Source of the DNA: Roseobacter sp. HKCCD6576-2
GTDB lineage: Bacteria > Pseudomonadota > Alphaproteobacteria > Rhodobacterales > Rhodobacteraceae
Assembly: GCF_013179285.1 (NCBI RefSeq)
Contig: NZ_WVNW01000001.1
Location: 310,001-374,000 of the forward strand
Reading direction: 5' to 3'
DNA length: 64,000 nucleotides
Both the position numbers and the translations under genes were made by a program. The notes under the pieces were generated by a model. The model was not told where the DNA came from and made no database searches. It saw only the letters and a program-made list of their open reading frames with translations. This document shows, in pieces, positions 43,985 to 51,485 of this stretch; the first letter of the stretch is position 1, and each line of letters begins with the position of its first letter.

Positions 43985-45003
43985 TCCACTACCCTTATGA
44001 CACCGCGCCTGAGCCTGGCGCGGCGATTGAACTCGCCGATGGCGTGCTTTGGATTCGTTTGCCGCTACCGATGGCGCTGGATCATGTGAATGTCTTTGCC
44101 CTTCGCGACGGCGCCGGATGGGCATTGGTCGATACAGGATTTGATAGCCGCCGCAGCCGGGCGATTTGGGCCGAAATCCTCGCCGCGCCGCTCGGGGGCG
44201 ACCCGATCACCAAAGTCATCGCCACACATCACCACCCCGACCATATCGGCTTGGCCGGATGGTTCATGGGGCAGGGGGCCGAGTTGATCACAACGCGCAC
44301 GGCCTGGTTGATGGCGCGGATGTTGATCTTGGATGAACAGGCGCGGCCCACGGAAGAAACGCTCGACTTCTGGCGCGCCGCCGGGATGGCACCCGATATT
44401 CTGGCCAAACGTGCGGCGGAGCGGCCCTTCAACTTCGCTGATATGGTCCACCCTTTGCCGCTTGGCTACACCCGGATTGCGGAGGGTGACGTGATCCAGA
44501 TCGGCGGACGGCACTGGCATATCCGCATCGGGCACGGCCATGCGCCGGAACATGCCACGCTTTGGTCGGTCGAGGACAATCTGGTGCTCGGTGGCGATCA
44601 GCTTTTGCCGTCGATCTCTCCCAATCTAGGGGTCTATGCAACTGAACCCGCCGCCGACCCGGTGCACGATTGGCTGGAAAGCTGCGAAGCTTTCCAGCCC
44701 TTTGCCGCCGAGGATCATTTCGTTCTGCCGGGTCATAAACTGCCCTACACGGGCCTGCCTGATCGGTTGCGTCAGTTGATCGATAACCACCATGGTGCAC
44801 TGGATCGGCTGCGGGAGCATCTCGGCACGCCGCGCACCGCCGCGGAGTGTTTCGCGCCGCTCTTCAAACGGAAAATTGAAGAGGGCACCTATGGATTGGC
44901 TCTGGTCGAATCGCTGGCACATCTAAACCATCTTCTTGCTCTGGGAGAGGTCACGCGCGAGAAACGGGCGGACGGGGCATGGGTTTGGCAGCGGGAGAAC
45001 TGA
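43981..45003 (+). CDS. MBL-fold metallo-hydrolase
   Basis: 340 aa, GTG start overlapping the acyl-CoA dehydrogenase stop. The metallo-beta-lactamase metal motif THHHPDHIGLAGWF (residues ~80-93) is followed by IGHGHAPEHATLW, the metal Asp in LVLGGDQLLP, and the last His in FVLPGHKLPY. The C-terminal ~80 residues resemble a winged-helix tail of LACTB2-like hydrolases. Coupling to an acyl-CoA dehydrogenase suggests a thioesterase-like or detoxifying role, which is inference. Confidence 0.9.
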   Translation: MIHYPYDTAPEPGAAIELADGVLWIRLPLPMALDHVNVFALRDGAGWALVDTGFDSRRSRAIWAEILAAPLGGDPITKVIATHHHPDHIGLAGWFMGQGAELITTRTAWLMARMLILDEQARPTEETLDFWRAAGMAPDILAKRAAERPFNFADMVHPLPLGYTRIAEGDVIQIGGRHWHIRIGHGHAPEHATLWSVEDNLVLGGDQLLPSISPNLGVYATEPAADPVHDWLESCEAFQPFAAEDHFVLPGHKLPYTGLPDRLRQLIDNHHGALDRLREHLGTPRTAAECFAPLFKRKIEEGTYGLALVESLAHLNHLLALGEVTREKRADGAWVWQREN

Positions 45004-45005
45004 TA

Positions 45006-45470
45006 ATGGCGAATGAGATCATGACTTCGGCTGAAGCGATGGAGGGCGCGGCGCTCCCCGAAGCAGGCGCGGTGCACTGCGACCCAAATGCGCCAAGATC
45101 GGCAGAACAAATCCCCTTGCCTGGCCCGGTGGCGCAAAAGCCGGTGGATCAGAAGTCCCCTGCCGAATGGGCTTATGAGCGGATCATCCTCTATATCAAG
45201 AATTTCGAGGAGCAGCTTGATGCCGAGCATGAGGCCGCCATGGGTTTTGCCGGCAGTGATGCAGGCGTGCTTCGGATCGAAGGTATGGGGTTTTTCGCCC
45301 CCGATATTGTCACCTTCTATGGAACCGATGGGGCGGGGCTGAAAACCCAACTGATCCAGCATGTCAGCCAGCTTAGCGTGACCATCCGCGCCTTGCCAAA
45401 AGCCGCCCCCGACGCGCCGGCCCAACGGATCGGATTTCGGCTGGCCGCCGATCTGACGGATGAAACCTGA
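45006..45470 (+). CDS. DUF6173-type protein of unknown function
   Basis: 154 aa from the ATG at 45006, with GGGAG 9 bases upstream, two bases after the MBL stop. The first ~50 residues are disordered-looking; the rest is a compact domain with PAEWAYERIILYIKNFEEQLDAEHEAAMGFAGS (in parts) and GMGFFAPDIVTFYG. The family assignment to DUF6173 is from memory. No function known. Confidence 0.75.
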   Translation: MANEIMTSAEAMEGAALPEAGAVHCDPNAPRSAEQIPLPGPVAQKPVDQKSPAEWAYERIILYIKNFEEQLDAEHEAAMGFAGSDAGVLRIEGMGFFAPDIVTFYGTDGAGLKTQLIQHVSQLSVTIRALPKAAPDAPAQRIGFRLAADLTDET

Positions 45471-45558
45471 TCCTGCGGCGCTTTGCACCTCGTGACAGAC
45501 CAAAGGAAATCGGCTATCGCGAGAACAGCGATTTGGACCGGTACGATGGAGACGACTG

Positions 45559-45699
45559 ATGGCCGAGCAACAGCACAAACATGGTGAGATGGACATCACC
45601 GATCAGGAGAAGACCTTCGAAGGTTTCATCCGCTGGTCGGTGATTGTTGGTCTGTTTAGTCTCGGTGTTATTGTTTTCCTGGCACTATTTGCACGATGA
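45559..45699 (+). CDS. aa3-type cytochrome c oxidase subunit IV (bacterial)
   Basis: 46 aa. The sequence starts MAEQQHKHGEMDITDQEKTF, then EGFIRWSVIVGLFSLGVIVF, and ends LALFAR: a short polar N-terminus with the MDITDQEKTF motif and one membrane helix, as in the small alphaproteobacterial COX4_pro_2 subunit. It would bind the aa3 oxidase in the inner membrane; catalytic subunits are not in this window. The stop overlaps the next start (ATGA). Confidence 0.88.
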   Translation: MAEQQHKHGEMDITDQEKTFEGFIRWSVIVGLFSLGVIVFLALFAR

Positions 45700-46331
45700 C
45701 CCTGCGCAAAGCGGGTGCGCTTCTCGCCGCGCTGATGGCTCTTTCGGCTTGCGGGGCTGAGTCCGTTTGGGCACCTGAGGAAGCTGTCGCGCGCGCCGCC
45801 TACGTGCCCGAAGGTCCTGCGACGGTGACCTTGCTCACCGCGATCAACAACCGCTCCGGATCGGGTGGGCATTCCGCGCTCTTGATCGATGGCGCCCAAC
45901 GGCTGCTGTTTGATCCGGCGGGAAGCTGGCACCATCCGAATGTGCCTGAGCGCAACGACGTGCTTTATGGAATGTCGCCGCAACTCTTTGGTTTCTATAT
46001 GGATTACCATGCGCGCGAGACCTATCACATGGTCGTGCAAGAGGTCGAAGTTTCGCCAGAGGTTGCCGCGCAACTGTCTCGCGCGGTGCAAGAATATGGG
46101 GCCGTGTCGCAGGCCCAATGCGCGCTGTCGATCTCGCGTATCCTGAGCGCGACACCGGGATTTGAGAGCGTCGGAACGGGCTGGTTTCCAAACCGGATGA
46201 TGAATCGGTTTGAAGAGTTGCCCGGCGTTCGGACCAGCCAAGTCTTTGATGATGATTCGGACGACAATCTCGAGCTGCTACAGGCCCAAGGCCGGGCTCA
46301 GCTTTATCTGCCCGAAGAGTTCGGCGGCTGA
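45696..46331 (+). CDS. Lipoprotein with possible permuted papain-like (LRAT/NlpC-type) domain
   Basis: 211 aa. A lipoprotein signal peptide ends in the lipobox LSAC (Cys19). The mature part has GGHSALLIDGAQRLLFDPAGSW (His59) and then QCALSISRIL (Cys142), the His-before-Cys order of circularly permuted papain-like amidases/acyltransferases. Other conserved-looking blocks are NVPERNDVLYG and SVGTGWFPNRMMNRF. Catalytic activity is inference. Translationally coupled to the oxidase subunit IV gene. A terminator hairpin lies 11 bases after the stop. Confidence 0.75.
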   Translation: MTLRKAGALLAALMALSACGAESVWAPEEAVARAAYVPEGPATVTLLTAINNRSGSGGHSALLIDGAQRLLFDPAGSWHHPNVPERNDVLYGMSPQLFGFYMDYHARETYHMVVQEVEVSPEVAAQLSRAVQEYGAVSQAQCALSISRILSATPGFESVGTGWFPNRMMNRFEELPGVRTSQVFDDDSDDNLELLQAQGRAQLYLPEEFGG

Positions 46332-46341
46332 ACAAAGATAA

Positions 46342-46367
46342 ACCCCCGGGCCAGGCGGCGCGGGGGT
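46342..46367. terminator. Intrinsic terminator between lipoprotein gene and rpsU
   Basis: ACCCCCG (46342-46348) pairs with CGGGGGT (46361-46367) in a strong GC stem. On the minus strand the stem is followed by a T-rich TTTATCTTTGTT, which fits termination of rpsU; on the plus strand it can also stop the lipoprotein transcript. Confidence 0.7.
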
Positions 46368-46414
46368 ATCTCATGTGGCAATCGAAACTGCCGGTTCGCA
46401 ATGTCAGGAAATGC

Positions 46415-46621
46415 TTAGAGCATCCCTTCGCGCTGCGCCTTTTTCCGAGCCAGCTTGCGTGCCCGACGGATCGCTTCCGCCTTCTCGCGTGCTTTTTTCT
46501 CAGACGGCTTTTCGTAATGTTGCTTGAGCTTCATTTCCCGAAAAACGCCTTCGCGCTGCAGCTTTTTCTTCAGGGCCCGAAGCGCCTGATCGACATTGTT
46601 GTCGCGAACACTAACCTGCAT
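46415..46621 (-). CDS. rpsU: 30S ribosomal protein S21
   Basis: 68 aa, standard bS21: begins [20 protein letters not shown], then [20 protein letters not shown], and a very basic C-terminal tail ([17 protein letters not shown]). It sits on the 30S platform near the 16S 3' end and helps initiation. Single gene with its own terminator; divergent from the COQ9 gene. Confidence 0.98.
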   Translation of the reverse strand: MQVSVRDNNVDQALRALKKKLQREGVFREMKLKQHYEKPSEKKAREKAEAIRRARKLARKKAQREGML

Positions 46622-46640
46622 GTGGTGTCACCACCTTCCT
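46622..46640 (-). promoter_or_regulatory. rpsU ribosome-binding site with an intervening hairpin
   Basis: On the minus strand the Shine-Dalgarno AGGAAGG (46634-46640) is followed by GTGGT-GAC-ACCAC-type complementarity (46622-46634) that abuts the ATG. Unfolded, the spacer is about 12 bases, longer than ideal; folded, the site and start are brought together or partly masked. S21 autoregulation through it is speculation. Confidence 0.4.
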
Positions 46641-46736
46641 AAGTTTGAGTTGCAAGAGATTGCAGGAAGTGGCCCTATAGCAAAGGCCCCAGAACTTGTC
46701 CAGTAAGTGCGCGGGCCCCTTTTCGTGGAGTGAGCG

Positions 46737-47435
46737 ATGGAAGATGTGAAGGATCGATTGATCGACGCCGCCTTGGATCATGTGCCTTTTGACGGCTGGT
46801 CCGAGGTCACGTTTCAGGCCGCGATTGCGGATACCGGGGTTGATGAGGTCAGCGCCCGGGCGTTGTTCCCGCGGGGTGCCGTTGACTTGGCGCTTGGGTT
46901 TCACAAACGGGGCGACAACGCACTGCGCGAAGCGCTGCGGGCGGCGGACTTGTCCGAGATGCGGATTCGCGAGCGGATCACCTTTGCCGTTCGGACCCGG
47001 CTCGAGTTGGCCGAAGCGCATAAAGAGGCGGTGCGCCGCGGTTCGACCCTGTTTGCCTTGCCGATTTACGCTGCCGACGGTGCGGCGGCGGTATGGAGCA
47101 CCTGCGATACGATCTGGGACGGGTTGGGCGACCCGTCGGACGACATCAACTGGTACACGAAACGCGCGACGCTCTCCGGCGTCTACAGTTCGACGGTACT
47201 TTATTGGCTCGGCGATCACTCTGAAGGCCATGCGGCGACATGGGCCTTTCTGGATCGGCGGATTGAGAATGTCATGCAGTTCGAGAAGCTAAAGAAACAG
47301 GTGAATGACAACCCGGTTTTGAAACCATTTCTGGCTGGTCCCAACTGGCTGTTGAGCCAGGTGAAAGCCCCTGCCAAGATGCCCCGTGTGGACCTGCCGG
47401 GCAGTTGGACCGGACGGGGGAATACCGACACCTAA
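46737..47435 (+). CDS. COQ9-family ubiquinone biosynthesis protein
   Basis: 232 aa. An N-terminal TetR-like helical part (KDRLIDAALDHVPFDGWSEVTFQAAIADTGV in parts) is followed by the COQ9 domain with GSTLFALPIYAADGAAAVWSTCDTIWDGLGDPSDDINWYTKRATLSGVYSSTVLYWLGD in segments. COQ9 proteins bind isoprenoid lipid and support the COQ7-type hydroxylase step. A TetR regulator can be excluded by the C-terminal COQ9 signature. Followed 13 bases later by a quinone reductase gene. Confidence 0.92.
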   Translation: MEDVKDRLIDAALDHVPFDGWSEVTFQAAIADTGVDEVSARALFPRGAVDLALGFHKRGDNALREALRAADLSEMRIRERITFAVRTRLELAEAHKEAVRRGSTLFALPIYAADGAAAVWSTCDTIWDGLGDPSDDINWYTKRATLSGVYSSTVLYWLGDHSEGHAATWAFLDRRIENVMQFEKLKKQVNDNPVLKPFLAGPNWLLSQVKAPAKMPRVDLPGSWTGRGNTDT

Positions 47436-47448
47436 GAAGGAAGACCAA

Positions 47449-48438
47449 ATGCCCTTGCCCTCCGTGATGCGCGCCGTTGAGATCAGCAGCCCCGGAGGGC
47501 CGGAGGTGTTGCACTTGGTCGAACGCCCGGTGCCTGCGCCGATGGCGGAGCAAATCCTGATCGCGGTGGATTATGCCGGGGTGAACCGCCCCGACGCTCT
47601 GCAACGCGCGGGCAACTACGCGCCGCCGCCGGGGGCCTCGGATTTGCCCGGGCTTGAGGCGGCGGGGACCGTGGCGGCTGTTGGGCCGGGGGTCACAAAA
47701 TGGGCTGTGGGCGACCAAGTCTGTGCGCTGTTGCCGGGCGGTGGCTATGCAGAATTTGTCACCACACATCAGGATCATGCCCTGCCCGTGCCAAGCGGCA
47801 TGGCGATGGACCAAGCGGCAGCGCTTTGCGAGACGTTCTTCACGGTCTGGTCCAATGTCTTCATGCGCGGCGGGCTCAAGGGTGGCGAGCGGTTCTTGGT
47901 TCATGGCGGGTCCAGCGGGATCGGGACGACCGCGATCCAACTGGCCAATCACTTTGGTGCCCGGGTCTTCGCCACCGCAGGCTCGGCAGAGAAATGCGCC
48001 GCGTGTACCGCGTTGGGGGCTGAACGTGCAATTAATTATCGCGAGGAAGATTTTGTCGATGTTTTGCGGGCCGAGGGCGGGGCGAACCTGATCCTCGATA
48101 TGGTCGGCGGTGACTATATCCCGCGGAATATCAAGGCGCTGGCCGATGATGGCCGCTTGGTGCAGATCGCCTTCCTGCAATCGCCGAAGGTTGAGATGAA
48201 TTTTGCCCCGCTGATGGTCCGGCGGTTGACCATGACCGGCTCGACTTTGCGTCCACAGAGCGACGCGGCCAAGGCGGATATCGCCGCGGACCTGGCCACG
48301 CATGTCTGGCCGCTTCTGGATGCTGGCCGGATCGCGCCAGTGATGGACAGCGAATTCGCCCTGGAGAATGCGACGGCAGCTCATGCGCGGATGGAGAGCA
48401 GTCAGCATATCGGGAAGATCGTGTTGAAAGTGCGTTAA
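47449..48438 (+). CDS. NAD(P)H-quinone oxidoreductase, PIG3/zeta-crystallin type
   Basis: 329 aa from the ATG at 47449 with an AAGAAGG ribosome site. Zinc-free MDR: DYAGVNRPDALQRAG, PGLEAAGTVAAVG, and the NADPH Rossmann motif LVHGGSSGIGTTAIQLANHFGARVFATAGS (in parts, ~145-175). C-terminal GSTLRPQSDAAKADIA and HIGKIVLKV are usual for PIG3-like enzymes. It reduces quinones in the cytoplasm. Likely co-transcribed with COQ9. Confidence 0.92.
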   Translation: MPLPSVMRAVEISSPGGPEVLHLVERPVPAPMAEQILIAVDYAGVNRPDALQRAGNYAPPPGASDLPGLEAAGTVAAVGPGVTKWAVGDQVCALLPGGGYAEFVTTHQDHALPVPSGMAMDQAAALCETFFTVWSNVFMRGGLKGGERFLVHGGSSGIGTTAIQLANHFGARVFATAGSAEKCAACTALGAERAINYREEDFVDVLRAEGGANLILDMVGGDYIPRNIKALADDGRLVQIAFLQSPKVEMNFAPLMVRRLTMTGSTLRPQSDAAKADIAADLATHVWPLLDAGRIAPVMDSEFALENATAAHARMESSQHIGKIVLKVR

Positions 48439-48449
48439 TCGCCGCGCTC

Positions 48450-49061
48450 TCAGCGGTCTCCGAATGCTTGCCACCCCTGAATCCAGCGGGTCACCGTCGT
48501 CAACAGGCAGGCGGCGGCGAAGATGTAGGCCAAGGCGGGGAAGAGCTGTGGCCAAAGGCAGATCACGACGAACAGCAGGATTGTCTCGAAGCCTTCTGTC
48601 AGGCCGCCGAGATAGTAGATCCCCTTGGTCGGGTAATCCTCGGCCTTCAACTGGCGTTTGGCCGCAATGATCGAGAAGGCGAGAAAGCTGGTGCCTGAGC
48701 CGACGAAGGCGGTGACCAAGACGGCGGCCGGTAAGGCGTTCGTGTCGGGATCGGCGAGCGCAAATCCAAGCGGGACAAGCGCGTAAAACACAAAGTCCAA
48801 GGCGATGTCCAGAAATGCGCCCCGATCGGTTGGCTGGGTCAATCGCGCCACCGCCCCGTCCAGCCCATCGGCCAGGCGGTTCAAAAGGATCAAAGCCAGC
48901 GCAAGACCGTACCAGCCAAAGGCAATTGCCGGCAGCGCCAATGCCCCAATGGCGAAGCCGGTCACAGTAATATGGTCCGGCGAAATGCCAGCCCGTCGCA
49001 AGAGTTGCGCCGGTGGTGTCAGCAATCGGCGTTGCAGGGGGAGAAGGGCGGCGTCGATCAT
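48450..49061 (-). CDS. CDP-alcohol phosphatidyltransferase family protein
   Basis: 203 aa from the ATG at 49061. The CDP-alcohol motif is present: DGLDGAVAR-x8-G-x3-D-x3-D (DGLDGAVARLTQPTDRGAFL then DIALD, residues ~66-90). About six hydrophobic segments. It makes a phospholipid or related CDP-alcohol product in the inner membrane; the acceptor is not evident. Convergent with the quinone reductase gene (11 bases). Confidence 0.85.
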   Translation of the reverse strand: MIDAALLPLQRRLLTPPAQLLRRAGISPDHITVTGFAIGALALPAIAFGWYGLALALILLNRLADGLDGAVARLTQPTDRGAFLDIALDFVFYALVPLGFALADPDTNALPAAVLVTAFVGSGTSFLAFSIIAAKRQLKAEDYPTKGIYYLGGLTEGFETILLFVVICLWPQLFPALAYIFAAACLLTTVTRWIQGWQAFGDR

Positions 49062-49180
49062 CGAAGGTCCGGATGCGGCGCCGCGCAGATGGCGGCTATT
49101 GATCCGCCGCAACCTGACGACCTTGCCATCGGCGCGCAAGACACGATCTCGCGCGCCGTTCGTGAGCGGTGGGCCTTGTC

Positions 49181-49492
49181 TTACATCGACAAGACTTCCG
49201 CGACCTCGACCGAGCCGCCATCTTCGATGATCGGGCACCCTTCGGCCATCTTCGCAGCCTCGGCATGGTTGGCGGCGTCGACCATGGAATAGCCCGAGAT
49301 CGGATTGGCGCCACCATCATCCGCCGTGCCACTCGCGGAGACGGTTTTGGACAGTCCGACGGGCGCGCCGCCATCGACCAACTTGGCCCCGAGACCTTCC
49401 ATCCAGGCCCCCCAGGCCGCCATCACGCGCTGCTGCTCTGCTTCGGATTCGGGTTTCGACCCGCCGTGATACACATAAATGAACTTCGACAT
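49181..49492 (-). CDS. YCII-related domain protein
   Basis: 103 aa from the ATG at 49492 (GGAGGA just upstream). SKFIYVYHGG at the N-terminus and the ferredoxin-like YCII fold with GYSMVDAANHAEAAKMAEGCPII near the C-terminus fit the YCII/DGPF family. Enzymatic role unknown. Third gene of the ArsR-SRPBCC-YCII operon, a common arrangement in proteobacteria. Confidence 0.85.
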   Translation of the reverse strand: MSKFIYVYHGGSKPESEAEQQRVMAAWGAWMEGLGAKLVDGGAPVGLSKTVSASGTADDGGANPISGYSMVDAANHAEAAKMAEGCPIIEDGGSVEVAEVLSM

Positions 49493-49511
49493 ACTCCGTC
49501 CTCCAGGTTGG

Positions 49512-49946
49512 TTAGCCCGCAACAAGGGCTTCGAGTTTGTTGAGCGTGGATTGCCAGCCACCCATATGCCGCGCGGCGGCCTCCTCATTCGGCAAATCGC
49601 GATGCGAGAGGGTGAGCGTTGTGCCGCCATCGGGCGTCGGGGCGAGCGCGATCACCACATGACTTTCCGGGCCGCGTTGATCCGCCTCGTCATGCCAGGC
49701 CCAGGTGAAGCCCACGGACGTGCCTGCCGTCACATGCGTGACATGACCGGAGACCTTGTAGGGTTGGCCGTCCGGCGACACCATTACCGAGGACCATGGG
49801 CCGGTTGTGCGGAGGTCAAGCGGACCCTCGGACACGGTAAACCCCTCCGGTCCCCACCATTTCAACAATTCTGCGGGCTGTGTCAGGGCTTCAAATACGC
49901 GGGCCGGTGGGGCCGGCAACTGGCGGGTGATTTCGAGATCTGGCAT
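49512..49946 (-). CDS. SRPBCC (AHSA1-like) domain protein
   Basis: 144 aa from the ATG at 49946. The START-like fold begins LEITRQLPAPPARVFEALTQPAELLKWWGPEGF (in parts), typical of AHSA1 proteins, and ends HMGGWQSTLNKLEALV. It probably binds a small hydrophobic ligand. It lies 5 bases after the ArsR stop and 19 bases before the YCII start. Confidence 0.88.
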   Translation of the reverse strand: MPDLEITRQLPAPPARVFEALTQPAELLKWWGPEGFTVSEGPLDLRTTGPWSSVMVSPDGQPYKVSGHVTHVTAGTSVGFTWAWHDEADQRGPESHVVIALAPTPDGGTTLTLSHRDLPNEEAAARHMGGWQSTLNKLEALVAG

Positions 49947-49951
49947 GAGGT

Positions 49952-50287
49952 TTAGTCCTCGTCCGGGGGGCTGAGATGGTGAGTGAGACGGTCGAGGCTC
50001 GCCGTCCAAAACTCGCGGCGGCCAATGCTCCATGTGGCGATGGTTTGGAGCGCCTCGGGATTCGCGGAATAGATTCGCCGCTGCTTGTCGATCTCGCGAT
50101 GGACCAATTCGGCGCTGTGCAGCACTTTCAGATGTCGTGACATCGCGGGGGCGGAGATATCGGCCAGCGCCCCGAGATCACCGGCGCTTTGCGGGCCGAC
50201 CTCGATCAGCCGGTTCATAATCGCCAGGCGGGTTGGGTCGCCAAGGGCCGCGAATCGCGCCGCTAGGGGGTTGTTAGTTCCATTCAT
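49952..50287 (-). CDS. ArsR-family transcriptional regulator
   Basis: 111 aa. Winged helix: ARFAALGDPTRLAIMNRL, then the HTH ALADISAPAMSRHLKVLHSAELVHREIDKQRRIYS in segments. No clear CxC metal site, so a non-metal effector is likely. First gene of the operon with SRPBCC and YCII genes and probably autoregulated through the TTAATTA repeats immediately upstream. Confidence 0.92.
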   Translation of the reverse strand: MNGTNNPLAARFAALGDPTRLAIMNRLIEVGPQSAGDLGALADISAPAMSRHLKVLHSAELVHREIDKQRRIYSANPEALQTIATWSIGRREFWTASLDRLTHHLSPPDED

Positions 50288-50288
50288 A

Positions 50289-50312
50289 GTTAATTAACAT
50301 ATAGGTTAATTA
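50289..50312 (-). promoter_or_regulatory. Candidate ArsR operator/promoter
   Basis: GTTAATTAA at 50289-50297 contains the palindrome TTAATTAA, and GTTAATTA is repeated directly at 50305-50312, 16 bases on. The AT-rich repeats sit directly upstream of the ArsR start codon, with only a base between. A regulator bound here would block the promoter or start site. Assignment is from position and symmetry. Confidence 0.55.
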
Positions 50313-50329
50313 GAATGCGTCAAGTAAGA

Positions 50330-51034
50330 TCAGCTTTCGACGGCGCGCAGCAAGGCCACAACCTCGCCCAAATCCGTCATCTCGCGATAGCGATCAAAGC
50401 CTTCCGGCGGTTCCGCATGTTCCAGCTCCCAGGTGAGCCCATGGGGGATGTAGACGCCCCAAGCACCTGCCTCCAAAGCTGGGATCACATCGGATTTGAG
50501 CGAATTGCCAATCATCATCGCGCGGTCGGGGCCGTCCCCGTATCTTGCGAAGGTGGTCTGATAGGTCGCTTGGGTTTTGTTCGAGACAATCTCGACGCCG
50601 TCGAAGAAATCGCCCAAGCCCGATTGCGCCAGTTTACGCTCCTGATCCAAGAGATCGCCCTTGGTGATCAGGACAATCGTATGAGTCTCCGCCAGCGAGC
50701 GCACGGCGTCCTCCGCATGCGGCAGAAGATGAACCGGATGGGCCAACATATCTTGCCCCGCGGCGAGCAGTTCGGCGATGACTGAGGCTGGCACGGCTTG
50801 ATCCGTCACCTCAATCGCCGTTTCGATCATCGACAGCATGAAGCCTTTGATCCCAAAGCCATAATGACCCAGGTTCCGCTTCTCAGCCTCCAACAGCCGA
50901 TCATAAATATGATCGCGGTCCGTGTAATCGGCGAGCAACTCGGCAAAACGCTCCTGCGTCAGCCGATAGAAGCTTTCGTTCTGCCAAAGTGTGTCATCGG
51001 CGTCGAATCCGATGGTTTGTAATCCTTTGGGCAT
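50330..51034 (-). CDS. HAD-family hydrolase
   Basis: 234 aa. HAD motif I is DADDTLW (Asp11 nucleophile, Asp13), motif II the Thr in IVLITKGD, the Lys of motif III in SNKTQATYQT, and motif IV GNSLKSDVIPALEAGAWGVYIP (in parts). A C1-type cap is inserted after motif I. Phosphatase of unknown substrate. Stands alone between ArsR and clpS. Confidence 0.9.
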   Translation of the reverse strand: MPKGLQTIGFDADDTLWQNESFYRLTQERFAELLADYTDRDHIYDRLLEAEKRNLGHYGFGIKGFMLSMIETAIEVTDQAVPASVIAELLAAGQDMLAHPVHLLPHAEDAVRSLAETHTIVLITKGDLLDQERKLAQSGLGDFFDGVEIVSNKTQATYQTTFARYGDGPDRAMMIGNSLKSDVIPALEAGAWGVYIPHGLTWELEHAEPPEGFDRYREMTDLGEVVALLRAVES

Positions 51035-51054
51035 GGTTCCTAGCTTGAGCCTCT

Positions 51055-51083
51055 TTTATGAATCGGCAGAGGCCCTATATACT
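51055..51083 (+). promoter_or_regulatory. Possible clpS promoter
   Basis: A good -10, TATACT (51078-51083), lies 39 bases before the clpS start, with a poor -35 (TTTATG, 51055-51060) at the right 17-base spacing. Suggestive only. Confidence 0.3.
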
Positions 51084-51121
51084 GCGGCCTGACACGTGGC
51101 ATAAGCCCCGCGGGAGACCTG

Positions 51122-51466
51122 ATGCAAAGCCTAGCCTGGACGATGATGGCCGACACCCCTGATGAAGGGGACGAGACCAGCGTCATCACGAAGACCAAGC
51201 CCAAGACCGAGCGGCCACCTTTGTATAAGGTGCTGCTTCTGAATGATGACTACACGCCGATGGAATTCGTCGTGCACGTTCTTGAGCGGTTTTTCGGCAT
51301 CACCCATTCGCAAGCGGTGGAGATCATGCTGACCGTTCATAAGAAAGGTGTGGCTGTGGTTGGCGTGTTCTCTTACGAGATCGCTGAGACCAAGGTGGCC
51401 CAGGTAATGGATTTCGCCCGGCGTAACCAGCACCCACTGCAATGCACGATGGAGAAAGAGGAATAG
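51122..51466 (+). CDS. clpS: ATP-dependent Clp protease adaptor ClpS
   Basis: 114 aa from the ATG at 51122, with GGGAG 5 bases away; ATGs at 51143/51146 are alternatives. Core: [27 protein letters not shown], then [24 protein letters not shown]. The N-degron pocket residues Asn-Asp-Asp near 41-43 and the Val/Met helix are intact. It delivers N-end-rule substrates to ClpA. Followed by an RsmC-like gene. Confidence 0.95.
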   Translation: MQSLAWTMMADTPDEGDETSVITKTKPKTERPPLYKVLLLNDDYTPMEFVVHVLERFFGITHSQAVEIMLTVHKKGVAVVGVFSYEIAETKVAQVMDFARRNQHPLQCTMEKEE

Positions 51467-51485
51467 GCCGCGCCTGTTCTGGCTC

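Noticed and set aside
46737-46920. TetR-like N-terminus of the COQ9 protein, considered as a TetR regulator
   Set aside because: COQ9 shares the TetR-like fold, but the C-terminal DWY/STLFALPIY-type region is that of COQ9.
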